From Rhizomucor pusillus (taxonomy: Eukaryota > Mucoromycota > Mucoromycetes > Mucorales > Lichtheimiaceae): a DNA stretch of 43,722 bases. The DNA is taken from positions 1-43,722 of the forward strand of contig FWWN02000240.1 of NCBI GenBank assembly GCA_900175165.2, read 5' to 3'. Shown here in pieces: positions 12,649 to 25,100 of this stretch (position 1 is the stretch's first letter; each line of letters starts with the position of its first letter). A model generated the notes under the pieces. That model saw only the letters and a list, made by a program, of their open reading frames with translations. It ran no database searches and had not been told where the DNA came from. Position numbers and translations under genes: made by a program.

Positions 12649-15191
12649 GCCTGGTTGTTGTAGGGTCATTTTTTATCTTCATATAACCTTACGGTCACGC
12701 GCCAAAGTCAACGTGACCTGATGTATTTTGATGAAGAAACAAACATCCATTTAAAGCAAAATTATTTTGCTAAAGATCAAAGTAATTATAAAACCTTTAA
12801 ATATAAGGGCGTAATTCAATAATGCCAACGCCTACTACGTTGTTCGCAATACCGTTGGATTGCCTTCATTTTGAAGGCGGAGCTTGAAGGCTATGAAAGA
12901 CGGGTAATGCCCCTCAAGTAAAGCTTCCCCTGGTTTTTCTGTTCTCAGAATGAAAAACAATCGGCTACAACCTCACTGTATTCTCCAAAGACTCCTTTCT
13001 TTTTCTAAAGTCGTCCACAAACGCAGTATGTCTGCCATTTTTTCGCAGCAGCTGCAGTTCGCCATGCTACATTTCAACACCATGCAAAGCCTTGACTCAA
13101 CCCAACTATGCCAACAGTTCCGGAAGAGTCACAGAAGTATCATGAAAGCTCCCTTGAGCTTTTGATGCACCTTAAAAGTTTTATGACGCTCATCAGAAGC
13201 TCGAGTCGTGCGATTATCATTCTCCAGCCGTTGCTCTTCTTCCTCTACTGTACTTGTTGGTATCCGCCCGTACATCAATAATACTGGGCGCCACATCACC
13301 ATGGTACACTACTGGCCTAGCGACAACGACTTTGCACTCTATTTGCCAATGAGAGATCTTGCTGACATCAGTAGAGATCCGGCGCTTGTAACTGTTAAGC
13401 CGGCGAAGCTTATCTCGTATCCCCGCATATTTTTACCAGAATCACAGGGGAGAACGGTACCTTGGAAAGGAATGAAACAAAGATCGTGATGCTACAACGT
13501 ATTAAAGCTGTTTACGATTAAGAGATTACGTCGACAGATATACCGGCTGCGTTAAATCTGTACAGAACTTCTAACTGCCTAGAGAAAAGTTACCACACAA
13601 AGAGTAGCAGCGTCGATCGCAAACAAGGAAGGGGATGCATCAGGATCATCGAAGGACTGTATTCGGCTAAGGGACCGAGAAGAGGTGGTCCGTCATCCTC
13701 TGCAAACTCTTAGCATCAGCCAGATATCTGAACTGAATTGTTCGATGCTTCTTTAAGCATAGAGCATGTGAACCAGCTAGATGCTTGGCCCAAAGAAGAG
13801 CGACATCGACAAGAAGATGGTCTTTGCTCCTTTTTCGTCCCAAAGCCAACAAACATCGAAAGCATCGATAGCGATAATTCCCTTATTAGACCAGAGGAAC
13901 ACTGTGGAAGGATGTATCTCCCATCCTCCCTTCTGTATCCTTGTCCGTCGCAGTTGATCTGAAGAGAGAGATTAGACATAGAGAGGATAGTTCTTAGCCT
14001 TGAAGGTTTGGTCAATTCATCTGAATCGAAACGATCACATCTTATCCAGCTGAGATTGATCACAGACAAAGCTAGTATGTCATCGTTCGTAGGAAAGACA
14101 TCTAATTTGCATTCCCAGAAATAAATTACACAAGAAGTTTCGATAATTGGCTTGGTAATATCTGGTAAATTCTGTGACTGTGAACTGCTTGTTGCATCCT
14201 GGGTCTCCTCATGATTCACACGTTATTAGTCCTAACAGCTGCGCAACACTTTAACATCTGCACGTGATAATTATAATAAGGCACACGTTGAAAGCTCAAC
14301 CTGTCAATTTAGTCGAACGGAAAACGGCTGAATCTTTTTCATTGGAGTGGCAAAATAACATAATGCAAAGGGCAGCAGCAGGGTATTCCCTCACCATTGG
14401 AACAGAGCTGCTAACAATTTTCGTTCCATGGGTAATATTCGCTATTCATGATGATACCTTCTAGCCTGTTTTGATGGAATTGGAGCACAACCCTCTTCAC
14501 AACCGCAACCTCGGTGAGGCAGTGTAAACCTGGTAGCTGGTACCGAGCATGGGAGTAGCTGACTTGGATTCTGTAATATGCGGGATTTGCCTGCTATGGT
14601 TTGGCATCTTTCTAGGACAATGTAACGATGCAGTTGACAATTTACAGCGAGAGGTTCCATGTTTTCCCCGTCCTAATATCAGCATGATTCATTGTCTACT
14701 GGCATTATAGCTACCTGATGTTATAAGCTCTGCTTTGACTACGCTTACCTTAAAGGACACACATCGGGCAATCAATAAAACTACCCTGTTACTGTGCCCC
14801 AGGCGGCTACTGTACGACATTTCCACGTCGATCGATTCTGTATTTTCGATCAATTGTCCGTGGGGAATTATTTGCAGAATATGGTATTTCTGTCCCAAAC
14901 TGACTGGAGACCAACGGGACCGTACAGAATGATGGCGCGAAATACCTGAAATGGGCAAGACTGTCAGTTTGCTATGCGGGGAACATTGAAAATTCAATCA
15001 CATGAGTGGTACCAATAATGAGGATGTCACCTTAGAAGATGACTCGGACATCTTTATACTTTTGCGACGAGATTATCATCAGCCGCCAGTGGAGAAAGGT
15101 CCATGAATACATAAATACGCGGCGCGGAGCAGGAAAAAAAGGTTATCAAAGCAACAAATACAAGAGTTGTTTACGTTCTTTATTATCCATC
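12649..15191. other. Gene-poor stretch upstream of the glucoamylase-like gene
   Basis: No gene recognised. The longest frame is 167 codons on the minus strand (13716-14219); it has no family motif I know and no splice-linked extension. A 93-codon plus frame at 13208-13489 is likewise unassigned. The last bases before 15192 contain an ATAAATA-like element at about 15111-15117, roughly 80 nt upstream of the ATG, a plausible TATA region. Confidence 0.4.
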
Positions 15192-16796
15192 ATGAAGTCT
15201 TCTGCACTCAGCCTCGCCCTTTCCATCGTTGTTAGTATCTCATCCGCTGTCCCTCTTTTGATTCTTCGCGCCGACAACTCCTCCAGCGAAATTGGGTCTT
15301 TCATCAGCGAGGAGAGCTCCACAAGTGCTAAAAAGATGGTGGCGAACATTGATCCTGAAGGTGCGGCGACTGGTTTCATTGCAGCCTCCCCATCCAAATC
15401 TAATCCGGTAAGTTTATGCAAAATTTCTAAACTGATTTATTGATTATCGGATGTACGCGCCTAGGACTATTATTACGAGTTCTGTTCTTTATCTTTATAA
15501 ACAGGATGATGGCAGTGACTATGAAAAGTATCTCAAGGACTACGTCACGTTCCAGATCAATGCTATGGGGGAATTAACCGTCTGCAATTGTCTCGGAGAG
15601 CCAAAGTATTAACATTATATCGAGAATTATCATACGGAAAGCAGATGTCTAACTTAGTTCTCCTTCGGTTCCCCACATCATAGGTTTAATGCGGACTGTA
15701 CAAGCTACACTGGTGCTTGGGGTCGTCCTCAAAATGATGGTCCAGCAACCCGCGCTACAGCTTTCATGCTTATTGCAGATGCGTTGTCTGGTAACAGCTC
15801 TTATGTCAACGATACATTAACTCCAGGTAAGTCTCATACCTTACAGATCATCTAATTAGCAGTTAGGAATTTAACTTGTATTTTGTCCAAAAGCTATCAA
15901 GAGAGACCTTGACTATGTGACTAGTGTGTGGCAAAATGCTTGCTATGACCTTTGGGAAGAAGTCAATGGTGTCCATTTTTACACGCAAGTAACTTACAAG
16001 TTTTCATTTTAAGGATAATAGCTGATAAACTATTGCATCCAGGCTTATGGTTATGCGTCGAGCTCTCAAGGAAGGTGCAAGCTTCTTGGGCAACTCATCC
16101 TACTCTGAGACTGCATCATTTATCGAGGATAAGCTCCAAAGCTTCTATTCTGAAAGCGATGGCTACGTCACTGTCACTCAAGACAATGCTGGCGGCGTCG
16201 ACTACAAGTCTTCTGGTCTTGATGCGTCGACCCTGATAGCTGCCAACCTTGGAGGAATGGGCGACGGATTCTTCACTCCTGGTTCCGACAAGATCTTGGC
16301 TACCTCGTTAGCAATCAAGAGTGCCTTTGCTGACCTGTATACTATCAATAAGAATAACTCTTCTGGTCTTGCTCCTGCCATTGGTCGTTATCCCGAAGAC
16401 AAGTATGATGGCATCAGCACCTCCGAAGGCAATCCATGGTTCTTAACAACACTTGCATTCCCGGAGCTCTACCTCCGCGCTATTGATGAATGGAAGGCAG
16501 CTGGTTCTGTCAAAGTATCCGATATCAGTGAAGCTTTCTTCAAGCAATTTGATTTATCTGCTGTCTCTGGTACCGAGTATAGCGCGGACTCCAAGGAGTT
16601 TGCCAACTTGACCGCTGCTATCAAGGCCGAAGCTGAGACCTTCTTTGCTCGCGTGCAGCACCATATCACGGATGGCTCAATGACTGAAGAAATCGACCGC
16701 GACAGCGGCGAGCAAGTTGGTGCCCATGACTTGACTTGGTCGTATGCATCGTTTATCACTGCCGCGGCAGCTTACAATGGAAGCCCTGTATCTTAA
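15192..16796 (+). CDS. Secreted GH15 glucoamylase homologue lacking the W-T-R-D segment (434 aa, possibly non-functional)
   Basis: Exons 15192-15407, 15505-15605, 15684-15826, 15894-15984, 16043-16796 (1305 nt). Glucoamylases release glucose from starch ends. Residues 1-20 are a signal peptide. Conserved GH15 blocks: [38 protein letters not shown] (general acid, about residue 175), N-P-W-F-L-T-T-L and S-G-E-Q...D-L-T-W-S-Y-A (candidate base Glu, about 407). No starch-binding domain is present. After S-N-P a normal enzyme continues D-Y-Y-Y-x-W-T-R-D; here a remnant D-Y-Y-Y-E (15465-15479) runs into a stop. Only skipping it gives an open frame, without W-T-R-D. Intron 4 (15985-16042) is GC-AG. 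Activity is doubtful. Confidence 0.85.
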
Positions 16797-16853
16797 ACAT
16801 TATCATTGCTATGATTATTATTATATTTATGGATAATGGATTATATATCTAAA

Positions 16854-16859
16854 AATAAA
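16854..16859 (+). terminator. Candidate polyadenylation signal of the glucoamylase-like gene
   Basis: AATAAA lies 58 nt after the stop codon at 16796, a normal distance for a fungal cleavage signal. Confidence 0.5.
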
Positions 16860-16990
16860 GTCTACAGTTGATCCCATCAACCGGAGCGATGTATTTTTAA
16901 ACTGAAGAGAAACGGACTCATCAGCTTTGGTAAGTTACGCATTGATCATTTGCCGTTTTCGGGAATTGCACTGCTTCCCTTCCTAGTGGA

Positions 16991-19900
16991 ATGTCGCGGC
17001 ACAAGAAACGCGTGCTCCCAAAATCTTTTGAAAAAACGTTGCCAGAAATCATTTGGAACCAGGTTTACATTCCGTTGACGAAAACGATTTCGGGATGACA
17101 GCTCTTCAGAAGAGGAGGATCTTGACAGTCAAGATCTCGTTCAATGCCCGAGAGTTCGCACGGCCGCGACTGACGGCCTGATACGCTTAAATAATCAAAA
17201 CGTCAAAACCTTAACGATGAATGGGGTGCAGATAGAATTTCCCTTTGAGCCGTGTACGTATGAGCTTATCGTTGGAAGAGACGCATGAAAAGCTTATGCA
17301 GTTTGCAGATCCGGCTAAAAAACAAATGATGGCGAAGGTAAAAATAAAATATCGGAAAGATACAAGTTTCAGGCGCAAGTTAATAAAAACCAGATTATCC
17401 AATCCCTGCGAACCAGAACAAATGCCTTGCTAGAGAGCCCGACAGGATCCGGAAAGTCGCTGGCAATCTTGTGTGCCGCTTTAGGTATGAACCATGTTAG
17501 GATATTATAGATCGTCAGGTACTAAAGATGGACCAAACGCCAAAGCATGGAGGAATAAGCAAGCTTCAGAAGCAGCTAATGTCAAATGTCATACGGAAAA
17601 TGAGTCGACTACTCAATACAACCCACCAAAAATATTTATCGCGTGTCGAATGTCAGTGTATTCATTTCTAGTGGCATTCTCCGCTCTACTGAGACCGGTC
17701 TATTGATGCAGGCACAAACAACTCGCACAGCTTACTAATGAGCTACGGAGGAACACGAGGTATAGACCAGGTACAGAGCACGACATAATCCAATAGCTAT
17801 CTGCACATATTAAAATACATGCTAGCAATGGCCGTCCTTGGTAGCAGAGATCATCTATGCAGTAAGTTTAAAGGACAGACCTTTCAAGATTACATATTGA
17901 CAGGGCCTAGTCCACGAGCAGATTCGAGATAAGGAAGGTGGTTTTAAAGTTGATGCTTGGTAAGAACGTAAACACTGAGGGAATCTCGATATCAAACAGC
18001 CAACGTTTTTACTGTAGCAAAAAATCAGTAGAGCAAAACCGGTGCCATTATTTCGAGCGTATAAGGAAGCTAGCAGATCATCAAAGCCTAACCAAAGGTG
18101 GAGAGAACGAAATATGGGATATTGAAGATTTGATTCATTTAGGGCAAGAGATAGGCGGTAAGTTGAGCGCATTGATGCATACATACCTCAGGTTGACATA
18201 AAACAGGATGTCCATACTATGCGGCTAGAGCTTTGGCTGATAAGGCCGAAATCATCATTTGTCCATACAATTATCTTCTCGATCCTGGTAAGTCAATAAT
18301 TTTATTGTAACCAAGGATGTAAAGTTAATCAATGCATCAGTCATACGCTTGAATGAAACAGACAGAGAATTCTTTAAAAATGGTGTCTATATATTTGATG
18401 AAGGTATACTTCCAAGAAACGATATATTTCACGCTTTAGCAAGCAGCTCACAGTGGATCATTCAGCATATAATCTCGAAGACGTTGCAAGAAATGCAGCC
18501 ACAGTTGAAGTAACAGAAAAGCAAATGGTGATCATGAGATTCGAACTGCACAGTCTCTGTAACAACAATGTACTTCCTGACGCTCACGGACGACTGCTTG
18601 ATGTAGGGCAACAATATTGTACACTAGGATGTTTTCTTGGCAACAATCTCAAACTCTACATAGGTCATGGAAAAACTATACAATATGACCATCAATCCAA
18701 ATCATGCGTACAACATTGCAGATAATGAAAACATGCTAAGCTTGTATGTCGATATTCTTTCGTTTGTTTTCGGTCTGCATTCTTATATCCAGGCTTGCGT
18801 AGATGAACAGAGAAAGAAATCCTGAATCAATTGATGTCTATAGGAATCTCAAAACAATACTTTATGTACGAGCTGAAACCAGCGTTGCAACTGGCAAATA
18901 TGCATGCAGACAACGTGATAAAAAAGAGAGAAACATCGAGATTATCGAGAGACAGAAACCTGTCTACAAATATACCAGAGATACAAAGCAACAATGGCCT
19001 CGAATGTGTAAGATAGCAGAAGGCTATCTGCCGGTACACAGCGCGTTCTTGGATGTGAGTGACAAATCCTGTCTGCTGTACGACAACGTATCCTGATCGC
19101 GAACATCAGATATTTTTATGGTTCTAGAATTCCTCTTTGAAGGAAACCACGCTAGCGATTATCGCATGGTGTTAACAGACCGCAAAAGAATCTCGTTGGA
19201 TGAAAATAGCACTCGTAAGAAAATTTTATGATGCAAAAATGAGACTTGCACTCCAACATTTTGCTTAGGTATGGAAGAATGGAAATACCGCCTGGCATTT
19301 TGGCAAGTTGTAAGCTTTAATGGGTCATATTAGCTGTAAATAATATGCGTCTGTGTTCTAGGTGCCTCAATTTGGCTGCCATTTTCCGCCAGCTGTCCAA
19401 TGATGCCCATTGTGTCATTCTCACTAGCGGCACATTATATCCTGTAATTGATTTTAGCAACCCTGTCTTGTACGCTTAGATGGATACATTTGCTTCGGAA
19501 CTCGGTACTAAGTTGTAAGTAGGATACATTCATATTTTTGACCAATGGTTAGTGACTTACGTTCCCGCTAGCCCGATACGTCTGGAAGCCAAGCATGTTA
19601 TTGGGCCTCAAAGGGTCTGCATACGGGCAGTTAGTCAAGGGTGAGTCGATACTGCTGCATGAATATTCTCTTGAGAGTCTGATAGACGTGCCCATTCTTG
19701 TTTCTATATAATCCCTAAACGGCGTCACATTGAAAGGAACGTTTGAGAATACCCAGCAAAAGAGCTATCAGGACTCCGTAGGGGAAGGTATAAAGCTATG
19801 CAAACCAGATTTATATGCATGTAGACGATATTTATAATCACCATTTTATCTGCTTTGAAACAAATTTGCGAAACGGTCCCAAATGGTGTTCTCTGCTTCT

Positions 19901-21440
19901 TACCATCTTACAAATTACTGCAGACCTTCCATAATCGATGGCAAGCAACAGGAACTCTGGCAGAAATAAAGAAAGTGAAAAAAGTAATCATAGGTAAGTC
20001 GCTAACGGACCCAAGATTTTCCCATTTAATTTAGTCGCTAAGCTTGAAAATACATTGTAGAGTCCAAAGGGGCTTCAGTGGAAAAGCTTGATTATTCTGT
20101 GACAAAGTACCAGGGATATGTGGTAAACGGTTCTCTCTACCTTGCGGTGTGTTGCGCGGAAAAGTCAGTGATGGTATCGATTTTCCTGATCACCTGTGTC
20201 GCGCCATTGTTTCGATTGGTATACCTTACTCCAGCCTGTATGTGCTTACTTGGCCTTTACCTCGACATAGTGTCTAATAATTTCAGCAGCAAGGATACGA
20301 ATATGATTGAAAAGCGCAAATACAATGATGTAAGGAAACTGCGAGGAGACAATATCTTCGTGGCCAGCAGTGGTAAGCGATCTTTGGAGTGCGGTGTCTG
20401 TCAGAATGATGAGAATATCATTAAGGTAGCAAACAATCTAGGTATATATCTCATGCATTCAGGGGTATATAATATATAACTTCTTACGCCAAGCAGCAAA
20501 CGGTACATGGATCTAACAACTTGATCAGCTTTTAATCAAGGATTAGGACGGTGTATCAGACACAAAAACGTAAGTGACTTGAAAATGTAGACTGCATATG
20601 GCTTAAAGTTTCTGACAGCTTCCTTTTTTAGATTGGGGTAAGCGATAGCGCTCTAGAATTGATCGTCCATACTGACATTTGCTGTCGTACGTAGGCGCTA
20701 TCATACTACTGGATTCCCGTTTTACGCAGGAGAGCAACGTAAATCGATTATCCAAATGGGTCCGAGATATGTTTGTAGCTCGGGAAAATTTTAATGAATT
20801 CACGTACGATCTGAGGGAATTCATGGAGGCACAGCAAAGCCGGAAGCAAAGCAAAGTGGATGATGAGCTTACAATTTCTGCAGCAGATACCCAACATGAA
20901 GGTACACCCAACGCGCAGACGCAAGGCGATGTATTTAGCACCGATCAAGACTTTATATCGTTACTCGAAACCCCGGCCTCAATGACACCAATTGCGAGCC
21001 AGAACAGCGAGATCGTTTGCACGCCTCCTAGCTATACTGCATACGGTAGCCACGTACGTTGCAAGACGTGTGGAATGCCAGTTATGCACGTCGTAGGAGA
21101 AAAGAAAGACGTACTCCGCGTTTCAGAGACAAGTAGCGAATACATTCAAAGTCTGATGAATGATGCAGACTCTCGCTCCGTACAGATATACGAAATCGCA
21201 CGGCCATCAAAGTGGAAAGCTGACAACCTGGCGGGTGGACCGATTGATTGCGATTTGTTGCCACGGATTACTTCGGTTTTTTGGGACAGAGTTGATGTGC
21301 TCGGATTCAGACCGCTCTTGTAGCTGCTGTCAAGAGCCTCTAGGAGCAGTCGTTTGTCTCGCGGATCAGTATGCCAACGCAGTCGTCAAGGCCAATGTTG
21401 GCAAAGTATGGCTCGTGGAATCAAGAGTTTGCGTTGTCTA
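16991..21440 (+). pseudogene. Decaying FANCJ/BRIP1-like Fe-S DNA helicase (XPD/Rad3 superfamily)
   Basis: Many short exons match FANCJ in order. They include M-N-G-V-Q-I-E-F-P-F-E-P (17217), Walker A E-S-P-T-G-S-G-K-S (about 17430), S-R-D-H-L-C (17841) and the other three cluster cysteines (D-A-C, N-R-C, G-C-P-Y-Y). Further on are box II F-D-E-A-Y (about 18393-18470), L-T-S-G-T-L-Y-P (about 19420), L-C-F-L-P-S-Y-K-L-L (about 19890), D-G-I-D-F-P-D-H (20168 on) and Q-G-L-G-R-C-I-R-H (20535-20560). The family unwinds G4 and crosslink-blocked DNA. Lesions: two extra bases near 17253-17255; acceptor AG to AA plus two extra bases at 19710-19717; acceptor AG to TG at 19851-19852; two extra bases near 20150 before R-G-K-V-S-D-G; one base missing at the 20569/20570 donor; frames separating near 21300; no frame linking the start at 16991 to 17217. 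One intron (19303-19361) is GC-AG. A working gene with sequence errors is the alternative. Confidence 0.78.
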
Positions 21441-22122
21441 ACAAACGATGGTCGTTTCCATAGCGAATTGTAAAGATGTGACATTACTGTAAAATACATG
21501 CACTATTTCGGTTGACTCTTGGTATCACATGTAAACATAATCTTACCTCCCAAGGAACAGATCCTGATATTTGGAAAGGAGTCCAAAAAATGCAGAGACA
21601 AGGGGAGACCTGTATCCCGGATTTTTGTGAGCTACTCCATTTTCATGTATTGCTCAACCTCTTCAAACATCAGTTATGACAGTTATTTGTAAACTGAAAT
21701 TTGTCTGACTATGCATGTCGGCAGCTTAAAACATCTCAAGGATCGACAATAAAGCACTTGGATGCCAGCAGAGACCGAGAATCGATTGATTCGTGGTACA
21801 AACCAGATCACGCAAGGGTGATTTCTGCTTTCGAACAGAGTATAGATATGCCCGCAAAGAGAGACAGAGAAAGAAAGTAAGAAAGAAAAGAAATACAAGA
21901 AAAGGAGCAAATTGGCTTGTTTCAGGGCTTATCGAGTGGTCATTTAAAGGAAGGGTGACAAGGTTTCCATTTTAGAATCGCGTTGCGTTGCACGAAGACA
22001 GTCTTGTTGAGAAACTTTAAAACTTTCTTTCTCGTTCACCCCGGGCGTGTACAGTGCATGCATATATAGAGTGAGACATTTTTACTTCTCACTGGGTGGT
22101 TCGGACGCCTTGAATATACACT
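21441..22122. other. Intergenic: IRA promoter region
   Basis: No gene seen. A purine-rich GAAA/AAAG tract covers about 21840-21905. A TATATA at 22063-22068 lies about 55 nt upstream of the IRA start codon. Confidence 0.5.
22063..22068 (+). promoter_or_regulatory. Candidate TATA element of the IRA/NF1 gene
   Basis: TATATA about 55 nt before the ATG at 22123; sequence-only inference. Confidence 0.3.
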
Positions 22123-25100
22123 ATGCGGTCGAATACAAAACTAATTCTCAGCTTGATTAATCGCGTCGCTGTGAGAGTAAGCAATTACGACGTGCATAGT
22201 GTGTGAATTCCCCTCATCAATCTCACCATCATGCAACACCGCAGCTACCCATCAACAGCGGACGGAAACTCGAAAGTTTGGAGCAGGATCCTATCGTGCA
22301 ACAGACAGGTACAAAAGAACCCGCTCCAGGAATCGATGCATTGACGTTTTCAGTATCTCAATGTTCCTTGCAACAGTGGCCGCTATCATTGAACTATCAT
22401 CCCACAAACTCTCGACTATAGCCAATGCTCTCGGCACCGTTTTAGAGAATGTATCAAAGGTATGTGTGCACAAGCTCTACATGGAGTCTTCAAGACAATT
22501 GCTCATGTGATTCAATGAATACTGCAGAACTTTCAATCCTCGACCCTGATTCTCGAGCAGCACATACCCCTCGATGTGCTCCAATCTCAATTGTTTGTTC
22601 TCCGATTATTATCAGCATGTATGCAGCATCACTGGAAGACATATCGAGAAATATCAAAGAAGCGACAAGCTGAAGGCGCCACGTTGGCAACCAGCGACGA
22701 AGCCATGGCAGCAGCTGCAGCGACGGGAGCAATTGTCTCTGAGAGCGACTTTTTGAATGCACCTGTGTCATCGCTGAGATCCGAAAGCATCGGTAGCAGC
22801 AGCAACACTGGGAGTGGAGAGGAAGAGGCAGATAACACAGAGAAAAACACACGCATTATCGATCCACCACCGCTGGACGAAGCGCTCGTCACATTTTTGC
22901 TTGCCCTTGTCGGACGGTTCCTGAATCAGGCTCATCAAATCGAAGAGGTGTGCGATCAGCAAATGTCAACACCATCCGACTATCCGCTCGAGGCACTCAC
23001 GAGCTACGTTAACATTGACATACGAACAGTCAGTCTAATTATGGATATTTACAAGACTGCTGGCAAAGTCTTATACTACATTAGCGCAAGCAATTGGACA
23101 ACATACTATGCAAAAATCAAAAATGCCGTGCATCTATTGGGTGCAATGGGCGACGGACCTGAAGTCAATCCTCCAGAGATCCGGCTGCTGGAGTGCTGCT
23201 GCTTGACACGCTCGCGTCTTCATACTGTCTTGTCGGAGCTGAGTCCATACTTTTTGCATATGAAACGGCAAGGCAAACTATTATTCTCAAAAATGATGCG
23301 TCGCGCTATTTGGAGATGGATCGAAACTTGTCCGCTGCAGTTTGGAGAAGTCTGTGCTAGCGACAATAGATTGCTTGGAGGTTCCGAGATCTTGTTTGAT
23401 ATGTGTTCTTCAACAGCCGACAATCCGCGCAAAAAGGCAATCTTGTGGCCGTTGCAAACCATCCTGTTGGTCCTTTCGCAGGATCTCTTGCTGCAAGCGT
23501 TCTTGGACAGCCCATCAACCCAGAACCGACGAGTGAGGATTACTGGATATCAGCGGCCTTTTTATCGTTACTAACGCAACTTTTTAGACGAGCTTCTTGA
23601 GTATTTTGCGCAAGTCTCTGCGAACCACAAAGACCGCAGAAATTGCCGCGATGTGCTATGTAGAGATATGCAAGGCAGCGACGTTTGTGCAACCAACAGA
23701 TGATTGTGTTTTGCGGCACATTGCTACGGATATTGAAGATGAGCTGCAGGAAAAAATCTGGGACTTAACACGGCAACCAACGGTCGATGCAGCGGCTTCT
23801 GCATCTCTCGGATATGTAATTAACCAGCAAACGTTGGCGACCGACTACCTCTTGGCCCGATTGAGACTCGATCCTACGCATACATTGCAGAATCTTGTAC
23901 CATCGGTTGTCGACGACAGTGTCCCGATCACATTCAAGCTGGCGCTCGTCAGGGCATGTCTGGCAATCATTCGCGATGAGAACAATTTGCCGTGGAATCC
24001 GACCATCAACTCCATGTATGGCTCTCTGTGTACACCGCTTCGGAAATTGTTCCTGCAGGCAGTGTCTGCGGAGCTGCCAACTACAGTCCGCGATCTCGCA
24101 TCATCATCCACGACCTTGACAAGTTTTGCGAAAAAGACTATATTGCCCGATATCAACCCAGGCACGAAGGAATATCAGCATAGCAGGATCGAACTTTTGC
24201 GTGGTCTCCTCCGACTATTTCGTGCGGATCCATTGCTAGCATTGCAGGTCAGTATCCTGGAGACAACCATGCAATGGAGTCAAAGGATATTCTTTCCTAA
24301 CATTAGATGTACAGGGCAATGAAGCAAATGAATCCGTCGAAGATAACATTGCCATCATGGTCAGTATGGCCAATTTGTCGCAACATTACGATCACATCAT
24401 CTGCCAACTAGCAAGCGAATGTCTAAGCAAGCTACACACCGCAGAAAACATACCACATTGGGGGCCGAAACTACGGACTATGTTTAGCTTTTGGCGAATT
24501 TCCTCCCAAGTCGTATTCGTCATTGCCAAGCAGATTCTTGATAACAAGCAAGGAGAAGAAGGCCTGAAATCGCTGTTGAACCTTTTAACAAAGCTCTTGC
24601 TTGCACGCAACGATTTTCTGGATAAAAACCAGGATCGAGCTAATGAAGGTGCTGATGTGCGCGAACGACTTCAAGCGTCTGTCGCTTTGGAAATCGCTTT
24701 GCTTGTTTCTCTTTGCTCGTCGAATCCTGATATATGTTCGGATGCAACGCGGTGCCTTGGATATCTATGTGACGAGGCTCGCTTGGCAGATGAGGATGAA
24801 GACCCACAGCAAAATCAAATCACACTGACGTGTAACCTTCCGGTATATGCAGACCTCGCCTGTGAAGACACTGTGTTTTTGGGGCGCAAGGTACAGCAAA
24901 AGCGTATCCGCAAATATCTGCGAATGATTACCAGACACACGCCCGGCAACTTGGCGGCATGGGAAGAGGCATGGAAACGCTGGAAAATGTTGACGCAGAT
25001 CATGATTCGATACAACGATGAGTCAGTAACGGATGATACCAGCACCGAGATTTCTCTAGGCAGTAGCAAAAAGACAGCAAAGTCACGACCAACTGGCAGC

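Noticed and set aside
22629..22892. Minus-strand ORFs within IRA exon 4
   Set aside because: Shadow frames of the coding strand; low-complexity Ser/Val runs only.
23533..23587. Apparent frameshift in IRA
   Set aside because: A GT-AG intron with a TACTAAC branch site explains the frame change exactly.
24248..24314. Apparent frame break in IRA after L-A-L-Q
   Set aside because: Using the AG at 24314, not the one at 24305-24306, restores the frame (G-N-E-A-N-E-S), so it is an ordinary intron.
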